NCBI GenBank assembly: GCA_029938635.1
Contig: JAOZUQ010000012.1
Coordinates: 19,451-57,117 of the forward strand
Reading direction: 5' to 3'
DNA: 37,667 bases
Origin: Candidatus Aminicenantota bacterium
Lineage (GTDB): Bacteria > Acidobacteriota > Aminicenantia > UBA2199
Shown here: one piece after another, positions 16,542 through 24,379 of the stretch
Position numbering within the stretch: the stretch's first letter is position 1
Layout: every line of letters begins with the position of its first letter
Made by a program: the position numbers and the translations under genes
The notes under the pieces: generated by a model
The model's database searches: none
The model's input: only the letters and a program-made list of their open reading frames with translations
Told to the model about the DNA's origin: nothing

Positions 16542-17294
16542 TTACTTGAACAAAGGTCTCAGTACAGAGACCAGAGCTATTAGCAGAAGGAGAAATTCCA
16601 TATATCTTTCCAGAATTTTTTTTGAAAACCTGTCTCCAAATTTAAGCCCGGACCATGAACCGATCAACACTGAAGGTGACAGGACCAGTGAATAAAAAAG
16701 GGGAGAATATAATGTTCTTCCAAATATAATTATCATAATTGTTATCTGAAATGGAACAAAGAACAATGAGAATGATATTATAGTTGCTCTCATTTTCCTG
16801 TTCTCCCAATTCTGAGCCAGAACCCATAAGACGACCGGGGGTCCGCCAATATTTGCAAATCCGTTAAGTATGCCGGACAGAAAACCGGCAATATATGTCC
16901 ACATCGCTTTTACTCTGATCACAGATTTTATTAACTTTGACCATCGAAAAATAAGCATGAAAATTATAAGAAAACCAATCAATTGCTTTATTGAAGACTG
17001 CTGTAACCCGGAAACCCTGAACATTAAGTATAACCCTATTGGAAGTCCGGCCAATCCGGAAACGATCAATGGCGAAATCTCTCTCAGGTTGATAACTTTT
17101 CTGAAATATCTGATTCCCATTATTTTTTGAATCGCTGAGCCGATAACAACCATGATCACAGCTTCCTGAAGTTGTAACTTCAGAAAAAGAAGTAATGGAA
17201 GCGCAAAGAGTCCAAAACCGAAACCTGCCGAACTCTGAATGAATCCACCAACAAATAAAACAATTGCTATCCTTAATATAAGATCAGGGGTCAA
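16542..17294 (-). CDS. TSUP family (TauE/SafE) membrane transporter
   Basis: The 250 residues form about eight membrane segments in two repeats. The first has GGFIQSSAGFGFGLFALPLL near the N-terminus and the second GFLSGILNGFANIGGPPVVL near residues 135-155, both typical of the TSUP (4-toluene sulfonate uptake) family. Relatives export sulfite, sulfoacetate and similar anions; the substrate here is unknown. The start codon is TTG, one base after the rlpA stop, with GGAG about 12 bases upstream inside rlpA. It converges on ppnP with 6 bp between. Confidence 0.88.
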   Translation of the reverse strand: MTPDLILRIAIVLFVGGFIQSSAGFGFGLFALPLLLFLKLQLQEAVIMVVIGSAIQKIMGIRYFRKVINLREISPLIVSGLAGLPIGLYLMFRVSGLQQSSIKQLIGFLIIFMLIFRWSKLIKSVIRVKAMWTYIAGFLSGILNGFANIGGPPVVLWVLAQNWENRKMRATIISFSLFFVPFQITIMIIIFGRTLYSPLFYSLVLSPSVLIGSWSGLKFGDRFSKKILERYMEFLLLLIALVSVLRPLFK

Positions 17295-17295
17295 T

Positions 17296-18039
17296 TTACT
17301 TCTTCTCTCCGGTTAAGAAAATTTCTTTAATAAATGTGTCAAAACCAAGGCCTTCAAGCGATCTTTTCATCCTTTCAGCTTCTTCCCTTGATAGTATCTT
17401 CACAGATATAACTTTGTGATAACCATTTTCACGATTTATTCTGAATTTGATCTCCTTTAAATAGTAGTTCAATTGCACTACAAGTGACTCTGCATTTTCT
17501 TGCTGAGTAAAAGCTCCGGCCTGAAGAAAAAATTCAGATCTGTGTGAATAATCAATCTTCCTGACAACAATTTTTTCTCCTTTTCCACTATCGATGAGAT
17601 CAACAATTCTCATTACAACAGGAGCAGTCCCCACATCATCCATGTCTATACTTATCGCTGCTTTATATGACAGATCTATTATTCTGTCCTTTACAAAAGG
17701 TCCTCGATCATTTATCCGGACAATTACCTTTTTCCGGTTCCTTAAATTCTCAACTTCCACAATGGTATTAAATGGCAGCTCTTTATGTGCAGCAGTAAGT
17801 TTATACATATCATATATTTCACCATTTGATGTTCTTCGTCCGTTAAACTTCCCCCCATACCAGGAAGCGATCCCTACCTGATAAAAAATTTCATCCGATC
17901 CATCAAGAATTTTTTCACTGGATAATTGATCTTTTTTTTCCCGGACCCCATTCTGATCAGGAACAGTCTTTACCGATGGCGGTGATGAACATTTGATTAA
18001 AAAAACACAAACCATCAACAGAACAGGAAGAATTTTCAT
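17296..18039 (-). CDS. rlpA: RlpA-family lipoprotein with SPOR domain
   Basis: RlpA proteins are outer-membrane lipoproteins that cleave peptidoglycan lacking stem peptides or help in cell division. The 247 residues begin with a lipoprotein signal peptide ending in LIKC (Cys17). A double-psi beta-barrel (about 50-140) with [19 protein letters not shown] and [16 protein letters not shown] follows. A C-terminal SPOR domain (about 165-243, [14 protein letters not shown]) should bind denuded septal glycan. The start has no Shine-Dalgarno but sits right after a good promoter. Confidence 0.94.
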   Translation of the reverse strand: MKILPVLLMVCVFLIKCSSPPSVKTVPDQNGVREKKDQLSSEKILDGSDEIFYQVGIASWYGGKFNGRRTSNGEIYDMYKLTAAHKELPFNTIVEVENLRNRKKVIVRINDRGPFVKDRIIDLSYKAAISIDMDDVGTAPVVMRIVDLIDSGKGEKIVVRKIDYSHRSEFFLQAGAFTQQENAESLVVQLNYYLKEIKFRINRENGYHKVISVKILSREEAERMKRSLEGLGFDTFIKEIFLTGEKK

Positions 18040-18047
18040 AAGATAAA

Positions 18048-18075
18048 ATTATATCAGATAGAGGCAGTATTACAA
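18048..18075 (-). promoter_or_regulatory. Promoter of rlpA
   Basis: On the minus strand TTGTAA (18075-18070), a 16-bp spacer and TATAAT (18053-18048, preceded by TGA as an extended -10) lie so close to the ATG at 18039 that the transcript would start one or two bases before it. This is another leaderless arrangement. Confidence 0.6.
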
Positions 18076-18158
18076 AAACTATCAATTCAAAATAATATTG
18101 AATATGATTCCACTTTATAGTTCTTGACATGATAATTCTTAAATGGTAAATCAAGGTA

Positions 18159-18680
18159 ATGAACTTTGATTACGATAACTTTACCGAGAACAATGCTCTT
18201 ATTAAAAGAGAGACTCGGACAACGGTATTGATCAGTCTTTCAATGGTAGCAACTATTATTATTTTTGCTCTTATCTCTTACTATTTCTCAGAAACGAAGA
18301 AAATATCATTTGTTGATATTTCCCCTACATTACTCAATTCCATTTTCAATGTCTTGAACATTGCTGCTATATTCATGGTCGTGATCGTTCTTGCTATCCG
18401 AAAAACCATCTACTATTCCCCTCGAACAATCAAAGAAGACTTTACTCTAATTCAGGTCCTTCATAAATGGAAAACGATTGATATCATTCTAATAGCTGTT
18501 GCCGAATCAATTTCAGTAATGGGGCTTATCATCTCTTTTCTTGGTATGCCGATAGGGAGAACATTCCATTTTTTTGTAACTTCAATACTTGTCATTCTGG
18601 TCATTATGCCCATCAACTGGAAGGTCCGGGACAAACTAAGGATACTTAACCGCCAGAGAGATATGAATATCAGCTTTTAA
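18159..18680 (+). CDS. Uncharacterised four-helix membrane protein
   Basis: The 173-residue protein has a short polar N-terminus and four probable membrane spans at about 22-44, 60-84, 105-128 and 133-152, then a basic cytoplasmic tail. I do not recognise a family. AAGG lies 4-7 bases before the ATG. A TTGACA at 18124 could be a -35 box, with a poor TAAATC -10 17 bp later. It is followed after 78 bp by the kinase hybrid, which has its own promoter, so a functional link is only suggested by position. Confidence 0.75.
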   Translation: MNFDYDNFTENNALIKRETRTTVLISLSMVATIIIFALISYYFSETKKISFVDISPTLLNSIFNVLNIAAIFMVVIVLAIRKTIYYSPRTIKEDFTLIQVLHKWKTIDIILIAVAESISVMGLIISFLGMPIGRTFHFFVTSILVILVIMPINWKVRDKLRILNRQRDMNISF

Positions 18681-18712
18681 CATTAAATATACGGAATAAA
18701 TGATTTTCCTGT

Positions 18713-18741
18713 TTGAACAAATACATTTTATATTATATAAT
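18713..18741 (+). promoter_or_regulatory. Promoter of the kinase hybrid
   Basis: TTGAAC (18713-18718), a 17-bp spacer and a perfect TATAAT (18736-18741) precede the AGGAG ribosome site (18747-18751) and the ATG at 18759. It probably also serves the 77-residue gene, folC and the two genes after it. Confidence 0.7.
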
Positions 18742-18758
18742 TTTTCAGGAGAATTATT

Positions 18759-21700
18759 ATGAAAAAAAACATTCTTATTGTTGAATACGATAATCCGACA
18801 ATTGATAAAATAAGAGATATTCTATCTGCTCCCATGTTTGAATTAGCAATCGCTGAAGCAGGAGATACTGCTAAAAAATTGTTGAAAAAGCAAAAATATG
18901 ATCTTTTAATAACTGCAGCCATGCTACCTAAGTTCCATGGCTTTGACCTGGCCAAATTCGTATCTTCAACCTATCCTGAAACAAAGATTGTAGTAATGAG
19001 CAGTGTTTATAAAGGACTTGAATATAAAAATCAGGCAGTTTCTGAATTCGGAGCTGACGACTTTATTGAAAAACCCCTTGATGACAATATGTTTACAGAG
19101 TTGGTATATTCTCTACTCAATATAACTAAAGAGGATATTCAGGATCAATATGATTCGGGGAGTACACAGATCCCAACATCAGATACAAAAAAAATAAAGA
19201 TCATTAAAGATAATGAGGAAGGGCAACTCAGTTCAGATGATATCTTTGGAGATATAATAGACAGGGTTGAAAAAGATCCGGCATTATCAATTGATCTCGG
19301 CGATGAAAGCGAAAAGAAGGAGGAATCACCAACAGACAATAAACAGCCCGGGACAACTCAGGTTCTTGACAAAGAGTATCTCCTTGGTACGACAAAGATA
19401 GAACCCGGAACCACAAAGTTATTTAAAGAACGTGAAATTGATTTCAGCACTCTTATAAAATCAGATGAGAAAAAGAAAACTACAAATAGTGGCAGAGATA
19501 TAGAAGATGATATTTCAAAAAAACTGGAAGAAACACTGTCAGGCCTTGGACTGGAGTCAAAATCCGTAAAAGCTCCCCCCGCCAAACCTGCTGAGCAACC
19601 GGTTTCACGTCAGGAAGAACAAAAAAAAGAAGAGGTGATTGAAGAAGAGACCAGTGACGAAATTGAGGGATATGAAATACTTGATATGATAGCCCGTGGC
19701 GGTATGGCGGAGATATATAAAGCAAAAAAGAAGGGCGTGAAGGGGTTTGAAAAAGCTATTGTTATTAAGAAGATTCTTTCCGGTTATGGGGAAGATAATA
19801 AATATATAGAGATGTTCGTCGATGAGGCTAAAATTGCCGCTGAGCTCACACATCCCAACATTGTTCAGATTTATGACTTCGGGAAAAAAGATAATTTCTA
19901 TTTTATTGCAATGGAATATGTTGAAGGCAAAGACCTGCGACTGATACTGAACAGAATTATGGAGAGAAATTCACTCCTTGAAGAACATTTGTCAATTCAT
20001 CTGATAATTAAGACACTGGAAGCTCTCGGATATGCACATACTGCTAAAGACCGCAATGGAAATAACCTGGATATAGTTCACAGAGATATTTCTCCCCCGA
20101 ATATCCTTATTTCATATTCAGGTGAAGTGAAACTGACCGACTTCGGAGTATCGAAGGCATCTAATAAATCACATCAGACTCTATCCGGTGCATTAAAAGG
20201 GAAACTCCTTTACATGTCACCCGAGCAGGCTAAAGCTGAGAAGAACATTGATAACAGATCTGACATCTATTCTGTCGGAGTGATTCTGTTTGAGTTGTTG
20301 ACCGGGAAGAAACTGTTTTCCGGATCATCTGAAATGGAAGTGCTTAATAAAGTTCAGGAAGGTAAAATAATAAAACCTTCTGAAATAAATCCGGATATTG
20401 ACCCCGATCTTGAAAATATAATACTTCGAGCTGTTACTCTCAACAAATCTAAAAGATATAAAAACGCTGGGGAAATGATAACCGCTCTTGAAAATTACCT
20501 TTATGTTAACTATAACCATGTTTCCACACCGGTTCACCTCCAGAATAAGATGTATGATCTGTTTAAAGATGAAATACTTAAAGCCGGTATTATAATTAAT
20601 CAGAAACCCGAACCCTATGTAATTGAAAAGATAATTCCGCCTCAGACCGTTGAATCTATCGAAGAATCAGATGAAAAAATCTCCGTTATAGAAGAAGCTC
20701 CTAAAGAGGTTATTGAATTGACTGAAGAGAGTGAGATTAAAGAGCCGGTGGAATTATCGGATATACCTGATGAAGAACATCCTGATGTTATACAATTTGA
20801 AGATTCTGAACCTGGATTTCCAGAACCTGATGAAGCTATACCGGCCGTTACAGAAATACAATCGGATGAAACTGTGATCCAGCCGGAAATAGCAACTGAC
20901 CTTGAGGAATTGATCATAACTGATTCAAGATTTGATGAAAAAAAGAAGACAAGACCATTATTCAAAATATTACTTCTTTCAACTCTTATCATATTCTCAA
21001 TTTACTATTTCTTCATCAGAGAAAACGGTTTGTTCGCACCTTCAGAAAATACCATCCCTGATGGAGATAAGATTCAGGATGTTACTCCCGGGAATAACAA
21101 AACAATACCAATTAGCGAAACAGGTACAAATGAAGAATCTGCCCTGACTGAAGAAGCCGGGAAAGAGATGTTACCGCTAAATGGAGAAAAAAGTGATGAT
21201 ATCAGCGGTCAAGTTGATGAAACTTTAACAAGTAATAATTTACAGCCAACTGAAGACCTGAAAAGAAAACAGGAAGAAGCCGATAAAATTATAGAAGAGG
21301 AAAAAGCAAAATTATTGAAAGAACAACAGGACAGGGAGAAAAAGAGAAAACAGAAGATTGAAGCTGACAAAAGAAGAAAGAAAGCTGCAGATGATAAGAA
21401 AAAAGAGGAAGAGCAGAAAAGGATAGCAGAAGAGGAAGAGCAAAGAAAGCTGGAGGAGGAAAGAGAGAAAAAAGCGAAGGAGGAGACAGACAGGAAAGCA
21501 CTTGAATTGAAGATGAAACAGGAAGAAGAAGAAGAGAGGAATAGAATAAAACCCGGACAGCTGGTTTCAATGGTAGAAGTTGATGTAAAACCTGTAGCTG
21601 TTGCCACTCCTGCCCCGAAACTGGCCAGAAGCCAGAAACTGAGGCAGAGTGTCATGGTAATGGTTCTGATCAGTCATAATGGCAACGTTGAGAAAGTCCG

Positions 21701-21830
21701 TATGATTAGAAAATCCAGAAGTAAAAAAATTGATTCAATTATTACCCGGACAATTTTGAAATGGAAATACAAACCGGCTGAAAAAGACGGAGTAAAAGTT
21801 AAGGTCTGGAAAACAATAAGTTTACAATAA
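18759..21830 (+). CDS. Pseudo-receiver / Ser-Thr kinase / TonB-like hybrid protein
   Basis: The 1023-residue single-span protein has five parts. Residues 3-120 are a response-regulator receiver fold: K105 (IEKPL) and S81 are kept, but the phosphoacceptor position in ITAAMLP is Ala53 and the acidic pair reads EYD, so aspartyl phosphorylation is unlikely. Residues 121-300 form an acidic linker with four repeated GTT[KQ]-type motifs (134-139, 198-202, 210-214, 217-221). Residues 305-580 are a Hanks-type kinase with intact K337, E356, HRD 441-443, N448 and DFG 461-463. A membrane span at 734-753 follows a second acidic linker. The periplasmic side has a charged coiled coil (about 832-930) and a TonB-type C-terminal domain (about 945-1023, ending IITRTILKWKYKP). 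It should place a cytoplasmic kinase under periplasmic control, or the reverse. Confidence 0.88.
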   Translation: MKKNILIVEYDNPTIDKIRDILSAPMFELAIAEAGDTAKKLLKKQKYDLLITAAMLPKFHGFDLAKFVSSTYPETKIVVMSSVYKGLEYKNQAVSEFGADDFIEKPLDDNMFTELVYSLLNITKEDIQDQYDSGSTQIPTSDTKKIKIIKDNEEGQLSSDDIFGDIIDRVEKDPALSIDLGDESEKKEESPTDNKQPGTTQVLDKEYLLGTTKIEPGTTKLFKEREIDFSTLIKSDEKKKTTNSGRDIEDDISKKLEETLSGLGLESKSVKAPPAKPAEQPVSRQEEQKKEEVIEEETSDEIEGYEILDMIARGGMAEIYKAKKKGVKGFEKAIVIKKILSGYGEDNKYIEMFVDEAKIAAELTHPNIVQIYDFGKKDNFYFIAMEYVEGKDLRLILNRIMERNSLLEEHLSIHLIIKTLEALGYAHTAKDRNGNNLDIVHRDISPPNILISYSGEVKLTDFGVSKASNKSHQTLSGALKGKLLYMSPEQAKAEKNIDNRSDIYSVGVILFELLTGKKLFSGSSEMEVLNKVQEGKIIKPSEINPDIDPDLENIILRAVTLNKSKRYKNAGEMITALENYLYVNYNHVSTPVHLQNKMYDLFKDEILKAGIIINQKPEPYVIEKIIPPQTVESIEESDEKISVIEEAPKEVIELTEESEIKEPVELSDIPDEEHPDVIQFEDSEPGFPEPDEAIPAVTEIQSDETVIQPEIATDLEELIITDSRFDEKKKTRPLFKILLLSTLIIFSIYYFFIRENGLFAPSENTIPDGDKIQDVTPGNNKTIPISETGTNEESALTEEAGKEMLPLNGEKSDDISGQVDETLTSNNLQPTEDLKRKQEEADKIIEEEKAKLLKEQQDREKKRKQKIEADKRRKKAADDKKKEEEQKRIAEEEEQRKLEEEREKKAKEETDRKALELKMKQEEEEERNRIKPGQLVSMVEVDVKPVAVATPAPKLARSQKLRQSVMVMVLISHNGNVEKVRMIRKSRSKKIDSIITRTILKWKYKPAEKDGVKVKVWKTISLQ

Positions 21831-21845
21831 TAAAGGAGATTAACA

Positions 21846-22079
21846 ATGGATAAAAGTAAAGAAGAAGCAAACGTATTCTATGAAAATGCATTAAATGAGT
21901 CAAAGAAACAGATGGAAATTATCGATGCAAAGATCGATGAAGAACTTGCCAGAGTTAAAGAAACAATTAACGGCCTGCAGGAACAGAAAAAAGCAATAAG
22001 AAAGATATATGATGGTGCTTCTCTTGTATTAGGTGTTGCTAATGAATTTGAAGATGAGGTCGCACAGCAGGATTCTTAA
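21846..22079 (+). CDS. Small coiled-coil protein
   Basis: The 77-residue, highly charged protein is almost entirely heptad-like from about residue 5 to 55 (EEANVFYENALNESKKQ ... ELARVKETINGLQEQKK), with a more hydrophobic YDGASLVLGVAN segment and an acidic end. There is no signal peptide or membrane span. It has a good AAAGGAG site and lies 15 bp after the kinase hybrid and 9 bp before folC, so it is co-transcribed. It could be a partner or substrate of the kinase, but that rests on position only. Confidence 0.75.
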   Translation: MDKSKEEANVFYENALNESKKQMEIIDAKIDEELARVKETINGLQEQKKAIRKIYDGASLVLGVANEFEDEVAQQDS

Positions 22080-22088
22080 AGATTTATT

Positions 22089-23384
22089 ATGAATTTCAAA
22101 GAAGCCCTTATTTATCTTGATCAGGTGCGTGAAAAAGGGACAAAACTTGCTCTCGATAATATTCAGAAAATAATTGATAATCTACCTCTATCCCTGGATA
22201 ATATCAAATTTATCCAGGTGGCCGGTACTAACGGGAAAGGGTCCACATCCCATTATCTTTCATCAATCTTGAAAGAATCGGGATTTCGGGCAGGGATGTT
22301 TACTTCGCCCCACCTTCAGGATCTTAGAGAAAGGATTACAATTAACAAAGAGTGGATCTCTGAGCAGGATTTTTCTGATTCACTTCAAAGCGTTAAAGAA
22401 ATTTCAGAAGAACTTCTTAGAAATAATATTATTGAAGAAACCCCGACCTATTTTGAGCATATGCTTCTGACCTCATTATTTTACTTTTATAATAATAAAG
22501 TTGATTTTGCAATTATGGAGGTTGGGTTAGGGGGAAGACTTGATGCGACATCCACTCTGTCACCTGTAATATCTGTTATCACCAATATATCATATGACCA
22601 TACAAAAACATTGGGGAAGAGTCTTACTTTGATCGCTACTGAAAAGGCCGGTATCATAAAAGAGGGAGTCCCGGTTATTTGTGGTTGTAGAACAAATACT
22701 GTTGCCAATCGAACTATAAAAAAAATCGCAGAAAAAAAATCAGCTCCATTCTTTAATACTTTTGATAAAGGAAACAATATCTCATTCGTTCAGGAATCTG
22801 AATATTACAATTCAACCTACTTTTCTGACAAACAGGAATATAATTTCAGAGTATTCATGAACGGCAACCATCAGGTCAGTAATGCAGCAACATCAATTAA
22901 AACCATCGAAGTTCTGAAAACTCAGGGAATTGATATTCCTGAAGCTGCCATAATCTCAGGTATTGAGAAAAATTCTGTCCCGGGAAGAATAGAAACTTTT
23001 AATATCAAAAGAGGTATAATCCTTGACGGTGGACATAATGAGGAAAGCATAAAAGCTCTATCCGGATATCTTAAAGAGAAACACAAAAAAGATCTGACTC
23101 TCATATTTGGTGTTTTAAGAGATAAAAAATATAAAAAAATGATAAAATATCTGGAACCTTTCGTAAAGAATATAATTATCACGGAACCAATATCGCCAAG
23201 GGCTTTGCCGGCTGAGAAGCTTGAGAAAGCATTTACTGAAAATAGTACTTCAGTTCAGAAAAACCTGAGATCGGCCCTGGAAGAAGCTTTTAAATTTAAC
23301 AAAGAAATACTTATTACAGGATCTCTTTATCTGGCTGGAGAGATGAGAGCCCTGGTTACAGGAGGATTTAGAGATGGATCATAG
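22089..23384 (+). CDS. folC: Folylpolyglutamate / dihydrofolate synthase
   Basis: FolC adds glutamate to dihydropteroate and/or to folates using ATP. The 431 residues show the Mur-ligase-like P-loop VAGTNGKGSTSHYL (44-57), SPHLQDLRERI (about 76-86), the metal-binding EVGLGGRLDAT, TNISYDHTKTLG and, in the C-terminal domain, ILDGGHNEESI. The ATG lies 9 bp after the preceding gene without a clear ribosome site. The end overlaps the next gene by 11 bp. Confidence 0.95.
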   Translation: MNFKEALIYLDQVREKGTKLALDNIQKIIDNLPLSLDNIKFIQVAGTNGKGSTSHYLSSILKESGFRAGMFTSPHLQDLRERITINKEWISEQDFSDSLQSVKEISEELLRNNIIEETPTYFEHMLLTSLFYFYNNKVDFAIMEVGLGGRLDATSTLSPVISVITNISYDHTKTLGKSLTLIATEKAGIIKEGVPVICGCRTNTVANRTIKKIAEKKSAPFFNTFDKGNNISFVQESEYYNSTYFSDKQEYNFRVFMNGNHQVSNAATSIKTIEVLKTQGIDIPEAAIISGIEKNSVPGRIETFNIKRGIILDGGHNEESIKALSGYLKEKHKKDLTLIFGVLRDKKYKKMIKYLEPFVKNIIITEPISPRALPAEKLEKAFTENSTSVQKNLRSALEEAFKFNKEILITGSLYLAGEMRALVTGGFRDGS

Positions 23385-24243
23385 CAAATTTAAAGAAACA
23401 GAAAACAAGTATATAGAACTTAAATCATCATTGGATTCCGGTTCGATCACCTCTGAGGATCTGAAAGTAAAACTTAAACAAATGATGATCAGGGATGATG
23501 AAGGGAATTACTGGATGATTGGGAGCAATACAGGGAAATGGTACATCTATAACGGATCTGACTGGAAAGAAAAAAATCCTTACGATGATGTTGATCTTTC
23601 AAAAACTCAAAATTTTAGTAACCTTGAAAGTGAAACTGTTGTTATACATAATGAAAAGGAACAGCAGAATGAAGAGATTGTATTAGAACAAAAAGAACAT
23701 GACATAGTCTTTGAAAGTGAAGATACGGAAAGTAAATCTTTTGAAACTAATGAAGTTTCTGAGGAAGAACAAAATATCGAGATATCTGAGGAAAAACCGG
23801 CAGAGGAAACTTTTACTACTCAGGATAGTTCAGAGATATTATGTGTGATCTGCAAATCAAAAATAGATAACCATTCAGTTTATTGTAATTATTGTGGTGC
23901 AAATCAGAAAGAGCTTTCAATAAAAAAATCGAAACCAGGCGAAGAGTTATTAATCCGTTCAGTAAGAATAACATCACTTATTTTCTTTTTTGGCGGCTTA
24001 GGACTGATTGTCGGTGTTATTTTTGGAGCAACCTTCGGGATCTTTGATATTTTTAATGATCTTTTGAAAAAATTTCCTGAAATGCTGGCTGAGACCAGGG
24101 GTAAGATTCAGGGTGGATTGATCTTTGCAGCACTTGGAGGAATCGGAGGGTTTTTTGGATCAGCAATTATATTTGGCCTTTCAGGATTGATCTATAATAC
24201 ATTCTCTTATCTTTTCGGCGGTATAAGAATCCGGACTCGTTAG
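23374..24243 (+). CDS. Zinc-ribbon membrane protein with WMIG-type N-terminal domain
   Basis: The 289-residue protein has an N-terminal module (about 10-70) with the motif MMIRDDEGNYWMIG then GKWYIYNGSDW, which I associate with zinc-ribbon proteins of Chloroflexi and other lineages. A long acidic linker (70-155) and a zinc ribbon follow (Cys157, Cys160, Cys171, Cys174). Two probable membrane segments lie at about 201-226 and 248-276. The start is supported by GGAGG 8 bases upstream. The function is unknown; the layout suggests a membrane-anchored sensor or adaptor. Confidence 0.8.
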   Translation: MDHSKFKETENKYIELKSSLDSGSITSEDLKVKLKQMMIRDDEGNYWMIGSNTGKWYIYNGSDWKEKNPYDDVDLSKTQNFSNLESETVVIHNEKEQQNEEIVLEQKEHDIVFESEDTESKSFETNEVSEEEQNIEISEEKPAEETFTTQDSSEILCVICKSKIDNHSVYCNYCGANQKELSIKKSKPGEELLIRSVRITSLIFFFGGLGLIVGVIFGATFGIFDIFNDLLKKFPEMLAETRGKIQGGLIFAALGGIGGFFGSAIIFGLSGLIYNTFSYLFGGIRIRTR

Positions 24244-24357
24244 ATGGATGTATTATCTGATATAAATTTCTATAAATTACTCATTTCAATATTTTTTTCT
24301 TTGAGTGTTTTCTATTTCATTTACAAGTATGTAAAAGATAAAAAGGACAAGGAATAA
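24244..24357 (+). CDS. 37-residue single-span membrane peptide
   Basis: An ATG directly follows the TAG stop of the previous gene. The frame reads MDVLSDINFYKLLISIFF through YFIYKYVKDKKDKE to TAA. It has a hydrophobic span of about 18 residues (10-27) and a lysine-rich end, the usual design of small inner-membrane proteins and consistent with the positive-inside rule. The abutting stop/start suggests translation by re-initiation. It is short, so chance is possible, but hydrophobicity and placement favour a real gene. It superficially resembles CcoQ-like peptides, but no oxidase genes are nearby. Confidence 0.6.
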   Translation: MDVLSDINFYKLLISIFFSLSVFYFIYKYVKDKKDKE

Positions 24358-24379
24358 GTTTAAGGTAAAATAAATTTAC

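Noticed and set aside
18759..19118. Functional response-regulator receiver
   Set aside because: The phosphoacceptor Asp is Ala53 and the acidic pocket is altered, so a phosphorelay role is unlikely.
21209..21655. 148-codon Ser/Phe-rich frame opposite the kinase coiled coil
   Set aside because: Low-complexity shadow of a Lys/Glu-rich coding stretch.
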